This document shows positions 22,641 through 33,600 of a DNA stretch of 64,000 bases, piece after piece. The position numbers were made by a program, and so were the translations under genes. The stretch covers positions 64,001-128,000 of the forward strand of contig CAUYUJ010016886.1 of assembly GCA_963575745.1 (NCBI GenBank), given 5' to 3'. The notes below the pieces were generated by a model, which ran no database searches, was not told where the DNA came from, and saw only the letters and a program-made list of their open reading frames with translations. This DNA comes from Prorocentrum cordatum (lineage: Eukaryota; Sar; Dinophyceae; Prorocentrales; Prorocentraceae). Within the stretch, counting starts at the first letter, position 1; every line of letters starts with the position of its first letter.

Positions 22641-22949
22641 ATTGGGGAGACGGAAGGCTCAGGTTCGGAACGCTCGGGTTGGTCTGACGGGGCCGCCAGG
22701 AAGATGACGAGACCCAATCTGAAATTTGACGCGGGCTCCCGCTGCAAACATCCCACGAAAACTGGACCATCAAACTCCAGGACGGGCTCGTCAAAATCAT
22801 AGACAAATTCGAACTCCGGCGAACTCGAGTTATAGGTTTGCCCCTTTGTAGATCTACAGATACATCGAGACCAATCCTCTCGGGCAAATGTGTCCCTTGT
22901 CCATTGTTTGACTCTGAAAACTTTCCCTAGAGCAACAACAAACATCATC

Positions 22950-23335
22950 AGAGTGAGGGGGCCGAACGGTCATTCACTGTCCGTGGGGGCGTGGCTGAAG
23001 TGGAGTTCCGCGGTGCGGATTCTCGTTGTTGTTTGTTGTTGAATGTTGTTGTTTGTTGTTGTTGTTGTCGTCGTCCCACCCGCAACCCGCCCCGCGACCC
23101 ACCCACGACCCACCCCGCGACCCACCCCGCGACCCACCCGCGACCCACCCGCGACCCACCCGCGACCCACCCCGCGACCCACCCCGCGACCCACCCCGCG
23201 ACCCACCCCGCGACCCACCCCGCGACCCACCCCGCGACCTGCCCACGGCCCACCCCGCGACCCACCCGCGACCCACCCGCGACCCACCCGCGACCTACCC
23301 CGCGACCCACCCTCGACCCAAACCACGTTCAAGGT
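22950..23335. repeat. Dispersed module: lead + (TTG)n + CGACCCACCC minisatellite
   Basis: The lead CAGAGTGAGGGGGCCGAACG is shared with 26240-26300. A TTG run and about 25 units of CGCGACCCACC follow (23090-23335). The (TTG)n-CGACCCACCC combination is repeated at 39190-39420. Confidence 0.9.
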
Positions 23336-23760
23336 ACAAACCACCATTTTCGGCGCCTGCAGCGGTTTTTTTTTGCATTCCTTCCAAATGGAGAGCCCGC
23401 GACCCACCCCGTGACCAACCCGCGACCAATCCGCGACCCACCGCGTTCAGGGTACAAACTACATTTTTCGGCGCCTGCGGCGGGCATCTTTTGCATTCGT
23501 TTCAGATGAAGAGCCCGCGGCCCACCCGCGACCACGTTCAGGGTACAAACCACATGTTTCGGCGCCTGCGGCGGGCATCTTTTGCATTCGTTCCCGGTGG
23601 AGAACCCGCGGCCCACCCGCGACCCAAACCACGTTCAGTGTACAAACCAAGTTTTTGTTGGCGCCTGCGGCGGGCATCTTTTGCACTCGTTCCAAGTGGA
23701 GGTGGAGAGCCCGCGACCCACCCGCGACCTAAACCACGTTCACTGAACAAACCAATGCCG
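23336..23760. repeat. Tandem repeat of about 97 bp, four to five copies
   Basis: Units contain GTACAAACCACATTTTTCGG, GCGCCTGCGGCGGGCATC and TTTTGCATTCGTT, joined by CGACCCACCC spacers. Confidence 0.85.
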
Positions 23761-23919
23761 CACAAGCGCGGCGGCGGATTGTTGCATGCCGTCTGAGCCC
23801 GCAAGGACCTCTTCAAGCCCCGCGCATCCACACCAGCCCGTCCAGCAACTTTGCCCTGGCGAGTTGCCTTGATCAGAGACGGCGGGGAGCATAAAGTGGA
23901 AAAAAGGATTGCGTTGCAG

Positions 23920-24330
23920 TTACCTTGGGAAAGGAGGGGGAGGCAGGAGGAGTAAACAGGGGACGACGAGAACGCGGAAGAAAGGAGGATGCACGGAGAA
24001 TGTGGAGAAAGGAAAAAAGGAGGAGCAGGAGGACGAGGAGGGGGAGGATGGGGGAGAAGGGGGAGGAGGAGGACGAGGAGGGGGAGGAGGGGGAGGATGA
24101 TGATGATGGACGACAATGGGAGGACGATGATGGAGGCCGATGAGGGGGAGGACAACAATGGGAGGACGATGATGAAAGGACGAGGGGGGAGAGGGAGGAC
24201 GAGGAAGAGGAGGAGGAGGAGGACGAGGTGGAGGAGGAGGATGACGATGACGATGAGGACGAGGACGAGGAAGAGGAGGACGAGGAGGAGGAGAAGGAGG
24301 AGGAGAAGGAGGAGGAGGAGAGCGCCATCG
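23920..24330. repeat. (GGA/GAC)n purine-rich array
   Basis: GGA, GAGGAC and GATGAC triplets over about 400 bp. Long frames here are artefacts of the triplets. Confidence 0.9.
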
Positions 24331-24513
24331 ACAGGGAAGGTGGGGGCCACGAGGTCCGCCGGCTCGACGACGCCCGCGTCGCCCGCGCCCGCCCCCTCAC
24401 TCTTATCCGCAATTGCGGGGTGCTACGTAAACAAAAACTTTCAGCAATCCGTGTGGATTTCTTGGATCTGCGCTGGGGCCCAAAAATCCGCGCTGAGCTC
24501 CGAAAGTGTATGT

Positions 24514-24853
24514 TTATGCCGATGGTTGTTCTTTGATATCCCGCCTCATCCCGCATAGTGCCAATCCCCTTCGGCACATGTCTGACAGCGCAGACCGAAT
24601 GATGCGCGTTTGGTGAGCGGACTGGCCTGCAGCGACCTTTACAACGAGCGGTGATATGTCTGCATCAATCGGTAGATCACCAGTACCCTTCATAGCCATC
24701 GCCTTTGCAAGTTGGACCTTCAAACAATCTTCTGTCCTCCTGTTTCTTCGCTTGGATCGGGCGAAACAACCAAACCACGTAGCGTGCTGATGTTTGACAA
24801 ACGGGCTCTCGAGTCCGACCCAGACATTCGACGTCAGGAGCTCCACCTCGGAG
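24514..24853 (-). CDS. Candidate terminal exon, unknown protein
   Basis: An acceptor CCCTACAG before 24853 opens a frame of about 113 codons ending in TAA at 24514. The peptide SEVELLTSNVWVGLE...SALSDMCRRGLALCGMRRD looks like a real globular fragment, with no low complexity. No upstream exon found and no family recognised. Confidence 0.35.
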
Positions 24854-25019
24854 CTGTAGGGGACGTCTGGGAGCCTCCTGGGGGCGTGTTTGGGGGGCGG
24901 TTTTGGGGGCTCGACCAGTCCATCGGAGACTAGACGGGCCATCGACAAATCGGAGCCCAAATCGGAATCCGGAACCGAACCGAATCGGAATCGGAGTCCA
25001 TCAAAATCGGATCGAAGCG

Positions 25020-25215
25020 AACCTCGGCGGCCATCCCAGGGGGCAGTGAGAAGAGGCGGATCTTCTCAAGAGGCTCAGCAAGCCCCCCGGCCTTCCGAGA
25101 AGTGCACCCCGAGCCTTCCCCGAAGGCACAGAAGACCTCTCGGAAGGCGCGAGGGCTTCTGAGAGGCCCCGCCGCCTTCTGAGAGGGCCTTCTCCTTCCC
25201 ACTCCAGCCCCCCCT
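25020..25215 (-). repeat. Dispersed repeat of about 190 bp, inverted relative to 39900-40075
   Basis: CTCTCAGAAGGCGGCG, AGAAGCCCTCGCGCCTTCC and GTGCCTTCGGGGAAGGCT on the minus strand match the plus strand at 39925-40010. A shorter relative is at 19450-19515. Confidence 0.8.
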
Positions 25216-25424
25216 CGCTCGCCGCCGAGCGTCGGAGGGGTCGCACTGAGCCCTGGGGAAAAGGCGCCCCGGGCGGGGCCGCCTGAGGCCCAGCCGCTGC
25301 CCCGCCGAGGCCGGCGCGCCCTCCGACGCCATGAGCTGGCGGACCAGCATGAACTGGTCCAGGGTGACCGCCTCGGCGCGCCCTCCTCCCATCCCCCCCT
25401 CGTCATCCTCCGCCTCGCCCGCCC

Positions 25425-25865
25425 TTCCTCCTCCTCCTCCTCCTCTCCTCCTCCTCCTCCTCCCCCTCCTCCCCCTCCTCCTCCTCCTCCTCCTCCTCCT
25501 TCTCCGCCTCCCCCTCCTCCTCCTCCTCCTCCTCCTCCTTCTGGTCCCCCTCCTCCTCCTCCTCCTCCTCCTCCTCCCCTCTCCTCCCTCCTCCCTCCTC
25601 CCTCCTCCCTCCTCCTCCTCCCTCTCCCTCCTCCCTCCTCCCTCCCTCCTCCTCCTCCTCCTCCTCCTCCTCCTCCTCCTCCTCCTCCTACTCCTCTGGA
25701 CACGTGGCGCGCGGAGCGTCCGCGAGACGTGTCAGGGGCAACGAGAGGGGGGATAGGAGGAGGAGGAGGAGGAGGAGGAGGAGGAGGAGGAGGGGGAGGA
25801 GGAGGAAGAGGAGGAGGAGCAGGAGGAGGAGGAGGAGCAGGAGGAGGAGCAGGAGGAGGAGGAGG
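25425..25865. repeat. (TCC)n then (GGA)n: inverted microsatellite pair
   Basis: TCC array at 25425-25690 and GGA array at 25755-25865, separated by about 65 bp. The two could pair into a long hairpin. Confidence 0.9.
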
Positions 25866-26109
25866 GCAACGACACGGGGGGACAGGCACAGCGGGGGAAT
25901 TCATCGACCTCCGATCGCCCCTTGATCGCCAATAGGGGCCCGATAGCCCCAACCTGCGCAGGAAGGTGCGGATTCACGATCGGAGGCCTCTCGCCGATCT
26001 ATCGGCGACGTATCGCCGATTCTGGGTCGATGCATCCCCCCCTGTGCCAGTCCCCCCCTATCGCTGCCCCTCAACATGCCTGTATCCATTAACGGGCGAA
26101 GAACGGTGT

Positions 26110-26245
26110 AACATAAACTTGTTCGCTGTCGGGGGCGCCTGTCCCAGGGCGGCTGGACAATTTCTACCCATACGGTGGCACGTCGAATTATAATGTTTCC
26201 AGCCGCCCTGGGGCAGCGCCCCAGGCGACAGAACAAAATTATGTT
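26110..26245. mobile_element. Foldback element of about 136 bp
   Basis: The left arm (26110-26157: AACATAAACTTGTTCGCTGT... CCCAGGGCGGCTGGA) matches the reverse complement of the right arm (26198-26245: TCCAGCCGCCCTGGG... ACAGAACAAAATTATGTT) with about seven mismatches. The loop is about 40 bp. No coding sequence. The Q-/L-rich frames downstream come from the TTG array. Confidence 0.6.
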
Positions 26246-26319
26246 GTCAGAGTGAGGGGGCCGAACGGTCATTCATTGTCCCTGGGTGCGTGGCTGAACA
26301 AGGAATTCGTGGTGAGAAC

Positions 26320-26424
26320 TATGCTTGTTGCGTTGTTGGTGTTGCTGCTGCTGTTGTTGTTGTTGTTGTTGTTGTTGTTGGTGTTGTTGTTGTTGTTGTT
26401 GTTCTTGTTGTTGTTGTTGTTGTT

Positions 26425-26456
<32 letters not shown>

Positions 26457-26525
26457 CGTCGTTGTTGTTGTTGCTGTTGTTGTTGCTGTTGCTGTTGCTG
26501 TTGCTGTTGTTGTTGGTGTTGTTGA
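26320..26525. repeat. (TTG)n microsatellite
   Basis: About 200 bp of TTG with GTC and CTG interruptions, preceded by the lead shared with 22950. Confidence 0.95.
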
Positions 26526-27425
26526 ACATTATTAATTCTAAAGAATAATTATTGTTGGGACCCCTGGTGCACGGCCCCCCCGCCGCGCCTAGGCCGCAGC
26601 TACATTTTCATCATTTTTTCGCGAAAGCTTCAGAAAAGTGGATGGGGTCCAGATCCGGTTGTTTTGTTGTAATCCGTTTTCCCTTGCAAAAAACACTATA
26701 AAATGACATTTCTTGTTCTAATATAATCAAATTTCAAGAATCCCTTGCAAAAAATAAGGTAAAGTGGACATTCGCGCGCGCAAGACGAAATCCTTCCAAA
26801 AGCTTAGTGTTCGGAGCGATTTTAACATAAAAACATCAAAAAACCAATGGTTTTTCAACAAAAAAATGTCAAAATCTCATCCCGCGCGCTCTTGCGGATT
26901 CGTAGGAAACCCAACACTTTTTAAACATTTCTGTCAAACGGGCTTTTGCGAGCAACTTTTTCGAACTTCTGCGACAACGGTTGCGCACCTGCCAGGGCCA
27001 TCATCCCTGTCAAATAATACCATGCGGGACACATTCGTTTTTTCTTCGCGCGCGCACGCCGAAATCTCCAAAAACCATATGCATCATATGCAACAGATGT
27101 TCTGTGGAAGGCTTAACAACTTCTGTGGGTTAACAAGGCTTAACAACTTCTGTGGGTGTACGAACGTAGGCTTAACAACTTCTGTGGGTGTGTACTCCAC
27201 GCCAGTGTAGTAGCCACGGTCGTCCGCAGGCCACGAAGTGAAGTGTCCGAACGTCATAGGGCGGGAAGCTGGGTGTGGGTGGTGGCGAAGAGTCGTGTGG
27301 ATATTTGGTAGAGCTTGCACTGCCCCCCCACAAAGTGGGGGTATTGGCTGGCGTCGCATGAAAACCCTGGCACTGGTGAGAACACTGAGCGTTCGGGTAA
27401 AGTGATTGTTGTTGTTGTTGTTGTT
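26521..27425 (+). repeat. Flanking block M, copy 1
   Basis: 26521-27060 and 27208-27425 match 38432-38971 and 38998-39215 almost base for base. Between the two parts this copy has about 147 bp unique to it, with three copies of GGCTTAACAACTTCTGTGGG (27108-27190). A 98-codon frame (MDIRARKTKSFQK...) is kept in both copies, but the block is so similar overall that this is not evidence for a gene. Confidence 0.85.
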
Positions 27426-27594
27426 GTTGTTATGTGGTTGTTGTTGTGGTGGTGGTGGTGGTGGTTGTTGTTGTTGTTGCTCCCCATATCCTAAGATGGG
27501 GTTCTTGTTATTCCCCATATCCTAAGATGGGGTTCTTGTTCTTACTTGGACGCCTCCTACTCCTTCTCCTTCCTCCTCCTCTTTTCTCCTCCCC

Positions 27595-28600
27595 TCCTGT
27601 CGGGCTTACTCATACTCAGACTTGCACATACACAGACTTACTCATACTCAGACTTACTCATACTCAGACCTACTCATACTCAGACTTACTCACACTCAGA
27701 CATACTCATACTCAGACTTACTCATACACAGACTTACTCACACCCAGCCGTACTCATACACAGACTTACTCATACACAGACTTACTCATACACAGTATTA
27801 GTCATACTCAGACTTACTCATACCCAGACGTACACATACACAGACTTTCTCATACACAGACCTACTCATACCCAGACTTACTCATACACAGACTTACTCA
27901 TACACAGACTTACTCATACTCAGCACCCCTAAGGGGAGCCGCCAGGGGTGGTTGCACGGGCTCGTTCGCGGCCATTTTGTGGGGATGTCTCAGGCGGTTT
28001 GCCTGTTTCTGTGCCCAACATCCTTCGCTTTCGGAAGCAGATTTGGAGGATGTCTCGAGCGAGGCGCTCATTTCAGCACCCCTAAGGGGAGCCGCCAGGG
28101 GTGGTTGCACGGGCTCGTTCGCGGCCATTTTGTGGGGATGTCTCAGGCGGTTTGCCTGTTTCTGTGCCCAACATCCTTCGCTTTCGGAGCAGATTTGGAG
28201 GATGTCTCGAGCGAGGCGCTCATTTCAGCACCCCTAAGGGGAGCCGCCAGGGGTGGTTGCACGGGCTCGTTCGCGGCCATTTTGTGGGGATGTCTCAGGC
28301 GGTTTGCCTGTTTCTGTGCCCAACATCCTTCGCTTTCGGAGCAGATTTGGAGGATGTCTCGAGCGAGGCGCTCATTTCAGCACCCCTAAGGGGAGCCGCC
28401 AGGGGTGGTTGCACGGGCTCGTTCGCGGCCATTTTGTGGGGATGTCTCAGGCGGTTTGCCTGTTTCTGTGCCCAACATCCTTCGCTTTCGGAGCAGATTT
28501 GGAGGATGTCTCGAGCGGGGCGCTCATTTTCACCCCCCAGGTGGGCCAGATTTTGAGGATGTCTCGATCGGTTTGCTAGTTTTGGTGGCCAGGCTCGTGG
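27595..28600 (+). repeat. Satellite unit 1 (partial): 15-bp minisatellite + four 152-bp repeats
   Basis: TACTCATACACAGACT-like units (27605-27920) lead into 152-bp tandem repeats starting at 27921, 28074, 28226 and 28378. Each has a CCCCTAAGGGG palindrome and GAGGATGTCTCGAGCGAGG. A degenerate final unit runs to about 28600. Confidence 0.95.
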
Positions 28601-30510
28601 GCGCAGATTCTTCCCAGGATGCCACAGCAGGCTCCAACAGGCTCCAGGAGGCTCCAGGAGACCACACGAGGTCCCAGGAGGCATCAGGAGGCCACAGAAA
28701 GACTCAAGAGGCCACAGGATGTCCCAAGAGGCTCCAGGAGGCACCAGGAAGCTCCAGAAGGCCTCAGGAAACCACAGGAGGCCCCAGGAGACAACAGGAA
28801 GCGCCAGGAGGCCTCGGAAGGCAACAGGAGGCCCCGAGAGGCCCCAGGAGCAGGAGGCCTCATAAGGCAACAGGAGTGGCGCCAATCCCATGTGTTTTAC
28901 GTATGCTCCTGTCGATTGGGCCTTACCTGGAGCACGATTCTTTGATGGTCTACGTATGTTTCTATATATGGTCCTTCTCCTGTGTACACAATCCTAAATG
29001 TTTTACTCATGTTCCTATGTATTGGGCCTCGCCTGGGGCACGAGTCCTTGGTGTTTTACGCGTGTTCCTATATATTGCCCTTCTCCTGTGGCTCTAATCC
29101 GCAATGTTTTATGTACGTCTGTTGCTATAGATTGCGCCTCCCCTGGGGCACGAAACCTTCCTAGGAGGTCCCAGGAGGTCCCAAGAGGCTCCTGGAGACC
29201 CCAGGAAGCCCCAGTAGGTTTCAGGAGGCCCCAGGAGGCCCCAGGCTCATGCACAGAGACGCGCTCGTACTACTGAGGCTCATTCACACTCCAATTCATT
29301 CGCAGTTAGATTGATGTCCAGACCGTCACAACTGAAGCCCGTTAATATTCGAAAGCTCTTGCGCCTAGACATTCACGGCGGACAGGTCCATGCGAGTAGA
29401 TGCACATATGGGGAGCTCCACGCAGTGAATAATTACTTGGACGCATCCTACTCCTCCTCCTTCCTCCTCCTCTTTTCTCCTCCCCTCCTGTCGGACATAC
29501 TCAGACTTGCTCATACACAGACTTACTCATACTCAGACTTACTCATACTCAGACCTACTCATACTCAGACTTACTCACACTCAGACATACTCATTTACAG
29601 ACTTACTCATACACAGACTTACTCATACACACTACTAGTCATACTCAGACGTACACATACACAGACTTACTCATACTCAGCACCCCTAAGGGGAGCCGCC
29701 AGGGGTGGTTGCACGGGCTCGTTCGCGGCCATTTTGTGGGGATGTCTCAGGCGGTTTGCCTGTTTCTGTGCCCAACATCCTTCGCTTTCGGAGCAGATTT
29801 GGAGGATGTCTCGAGCGAGGCGCTCATTTCAGCACCCCTAAGGGGAGCCGCCAGGGGTGGTTGCACGGGCTCGTTCGCGGCCATTTTGTGGGGATGTCTC
29901 AGGCGGTTTGCCTGTTTCTGTGCCCAACATCCTTCGCTTTCGGAGCAGATTTGGAGGATGTCTCGAGCGAGGCGCTCATTTCAGCACCCCTAAGGGGAGC
30001 CGCCAGGGGTGGTTGCACGGGCTCGTTCGCGGCCATTTTGTGGGGATGTCTCAGGCGGTTTGCCTGTTTCTGTGCCCAACATCCTTCGCTTTCGGAGCAG
30101 ATTTGGAGGATGTCTCGAGCGAGGCGCTCATTTCAGCACCCCTAAGGGGAGCCGCCAGGGGTGGTTGCACGGGCTCGTTCGCGGCCATTTTGTGGGGATG
30201 TCTCAGGCGGTTTGCCTGTTTCTGTGCCCAACATCCTTCGCTTTCGGAGCAGATTTGGAGGATGTCTCGAGCGAGGCGCTCATTTCAGCACCCCTAAGGG
30301 GAGCCGCCAGGGGTGGTTGCACGGGCTCGTTCGCGGCCATTTTGTGGGGATGTCTCAGGCGGTTTGCTTGTTTCTGGGCCCAACATCCTTCGCTTTCGGA
30401 GCAGATTTGGAGGATGTCTCGAGCGGGGCGCTCATTTTCACGTCCCAGGTGGGCCAGATTTTGAAGATGTCTCGATCGGTTTGCTAGTTTTGGTGGCCAG
30501 GCTCGTGGGC
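28600..30510 (+). repeat. Satellite unit 2 (complete, about 1.9 kb)
   Basis: Order: decamer field AGGAGGCCCCAGG (28640-28862); about 410 bp with five TGTTTTACGTATGTTCCTAT-like units of about 64 bp (28880-29160); a unique stretch (29280-29440); the TACTCATACACAGACT minisatellite; five 152-bp repeats at 29678, 29830, 29982, 30134 and 30286. The next unit starts at 30511. Confidence 0.95.
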
Positions 30511-30569
30511 GCAGATTCTTCTCAGGATGCCACAGGAGGCTCCAACAGGCTCCAGGAGGCTCCAGGAGA
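30511..30569 (+). repeat. Start of satellite unit 3, cut by the LINE insertion
   Basis: GCAGATTCTTCTCAGGATGCC starts this unit, as at 28600. It is interrupted after 30569 and resumes at 36604 with the duplicated target site. Confidence 0.9.
30555..30569. repeat. Target-site duplication of the LINE, 3' side
   Basis: GGAGGCTCCAGGAGA, identical to 36604-36618. The uninterrupted form is at 28647-28661 in satellite unit 2. Confidence 0.9.
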
Positions 30570-30631
30570 TTTTTTTGACATCCACGATCAACGACCCGCA
30601 GAGCGGGCAAAGTGCATCAGAGAGATAATTG

Positions 30632-33600
30632 TTATAAAACTCCAATGCCGTCCAAATCAACTGTGACCCCATTCCGTTTCGGATGGAGACCTCTGCTGAG
30701 TTTGGACCAAAGATCTCTTCTGCGGGATTTGTGGGCGGACCAAAGCTTGTCAGCGGGACCTCTCGCAACCTGAGGGTGGGAGGGATTCGCTGGACAGGGG
30801 TCCCCCAAACCGCGAAGCTGTCCTCCACATGTGTAGAAGAAGCACAGCTGGCAGAAGGCCACAAAACTTCCATCGCTGCAGTCTACAATGATGCAGCGGT
30901 GACCCAAATCTCTTAGAGACTGGGGCGAAACCTTGAGCTGTTGAGTGCACCTCCCTGGCGGAGGCTTCGAGACAGAACGAGAGCACTTGAGGCGCTCGTT
31001 GCATTGCCAGAATTTGCCAGCCCAACCCCAGGAATGACCAGGACCCTGAACCCTGGGAGGACCAGGAGCCAGAGGGCGCTCCCAAGAGACCCCGTCCAGG
31101 TTGGTCCTGGGCCAAAGGTCCAAGAGGTGGGCGGCAAGGTTGGCGACAGCCTTGGAAACTGAAACCAAAAACGACAGACTGTCATTGAGGCTGTCTTCAA
31201 GAGGCTGGTGAAGGTTCGCTCCTGCCTTCGCCGCTTCATCAGCAAAGTTATTACCACGAATGTTGAAACGCTCTTCCCAGGGGAGGCTGGGATCTTCGGT
31301 GAGGTGCGCCTTAACTTTGGAGACGCCCTCGAGTCTACCGTCAGCGTTAGCCAGGCACTGCATCACTAGACCACTATAAGGCCTGGCGGGCGAGAGCTGC
31401 TGGGCTAAAGGCAAGGCAAATTGGTCGACCACCGCCTTACAATCAGAAAGAAATTCAGCCGTGTGTTCAAGCAAGCACGAGGCGGCAGCAGGAGCGACGA
31501 ATTCAGCTGCCGCGCTCGTCTGAGGATATACGTTGCAGACCGTGCCGTACGTGCGGACGAGAATCTGACCTTGGTCATTTAGCCAGACCGCGCCCCATCC
31601 AGAGCGGGAGAGTTCACGCACGGGGTGTCTAAAGCACGATCCATCCAGGAAAACTTTGCCCCGAACCTCCCTTCGCCCCTCCGGGGGAAGAGGCAGACCA
31701 GCCTCCTCAAAAGCATCAGGAAAAAATTCATAAACCACCGAATCCTGAGATTCCTGGGCCGACTGAGGGAGGGGGGCCTCAGAGGAAGGGTGAGTGAAGA
31801 GCCCAGTTTCACAAAGCACCTTAAAACCAGGGTTGACGCCTGCCTCAAGCTCCTGGCGGACGCGGCTCAACAACTGGGGCTTGATATATTCAGAGCGCTC
31901 GGCCTCGCAAGAAGGGCAATACCAAAGGCGTGGATCAGCGCATCGCCCTCGGCCTGACAGAGAGGGCACTTGTCTTCAACTTGGCATCCCAGGGCCTTGG
32001 CACGACTCAAAGGCCAGAAGCCCTGACAAGTGAGAGTTCTAATAATTCCCTTCTGCTTGGGAGTGTACTTCTTCGAATTCAAAGAGGTACACAGCACATC
32101 GAAACAAAGCCTAGAACCCTGACCATATTTGTCTCCAGCCTCACATTCAAGAGCTTTGAAAATCGCAGATTTACAGAGTCGTTTGAGGAGGGCAGGAGAG
32201 ATGAGGAGGAGAGGGATTTCCACTCCGCGGTCGTCGGTCAGGATGTATGGGGAACTCATGGTCCATCCCAGTCTTGCAATCGACAAGTACATGGCCCCCA
32301 AAGGCCCTTTGACAGATCTCCAGGTCCGAGGGGGATTGTTCCAAACGTTTTCCCAACCCACTCTGATCTGAGCCCAAGAAAGAGTATAATCTGTCATCCG
32401 CGTGCGCAGCAGCCATAGCTCTCTATGATAATGGATGAGAGGAGCGACTGACCCATACCAGGCAGGATCACCTTCAACCCGAGTGAGGATACATAGAGAG
32501 CGGCCGCCGCAGGATGGCTTCATCGTGGAAGCTGCTAGACGTCGTACTTGTAAAAGCTCGCCGTCAGACATGCCATGCACGTCCGCACCATATTGCAGCG
32601 CTGGAAGAGCACCTGCACAGAAAACCTTAGTTGCACGTCTGCCGATGACGCCTCGCTGACGGGCGAGCCTCCGCGTGCGGCGCGTGGCAGACAGCAGGCG
32701 GGCCTTAGTCTTGGAGTTGCGTCCACGGACGCGCCTAGACGCACCAGCAGTATGGTCATGACCGAGGTTGACAGCCGACTCGAGGTGGGGGCCCACGAGA
32801 ACTCCGAAGGCCTCCTGGAGCCTACTGGAAATAACCTTACTGCTGGTAACCATGCCAACTTTGTCAAGAGCAATGTGAGCCTTCATAGAGTGAGAGATCG
32901 CATGTTCGAGCTGGCTAGCCGCGCTGCGCATGTCAGCGACCAAAGGCTCAAGCTTGCCAACTCCATCGAGGCTGGTGTCATCGATGTAAACATCGAGGGT
33001 GACCGAGGGGGGGGGGCGAAAGGCTGTCGAAAGCCTCTAACCCGAAGACCCGAATGAGGGTCGTGGCCATAGAACACCCAGCGACCAAACCGGTGTCGGC
33101 GAAAACCCCAGGAGCGACGACACCACTGAGAACGAGGTACCTGCTCGAGCGATAAGCGGCGAGACACACCCCGATCAGTGTCGGGTGAAAGCTGAGCCGA
33201 TGACACCTCGCCTCAAGGACGTGCAGCGGGATCAGCTCATAGAACTTCAAAAGGTCCCAAAATATCGAAGCCGCATGCTGGCCAGCCGAGGTGCTGGCCT
33301 CAGCGCGAACACTCTGGCGCCACACAATGTCAGTGGCGGACCGATGCTTCCCCGCGGCCCAGTAGGGCCGATCATTCTGGCTTTCCCACTCCAGGGCCCA
33401 GGGACGCCGAAGTTTCCCCCAAAGCCTGAAGGGAGACGAGAAAACACCGATGGGTCGGAAGCCAGGGACCTTCTTGGGGATCAGGGCCACGATGAAGGCC
33501 CTCAGTTGCTGGGGAAGCATCGCGCTGATTTCGATCACCTGCAGGAGGAGAGCGAAACACTCCAGGGCCTCGTCGGAGAGGTATTGATAATGGCGCATGT

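Noticed and set aside
22586-22948. 120-residue minus frame as a gene
   Set aside because: Reasonable composition, but it runs into an AT-rich repeat field and has no supporting splice site, start or family resemblance.
26764-27210. Frame MDIRARKTKSFQK present in both copies of block M
   Set aside because: The two blocks are nearly identical at all positions, so frame conservation carries no information; no splice or start evidence.
27921-30437. 152-bp direct repeats as a CRISPR-like array
   Set aside because: Units are contiguous with no spacers, the genome is eukaryotic, and no cas-like genes are present. It is a satellite.
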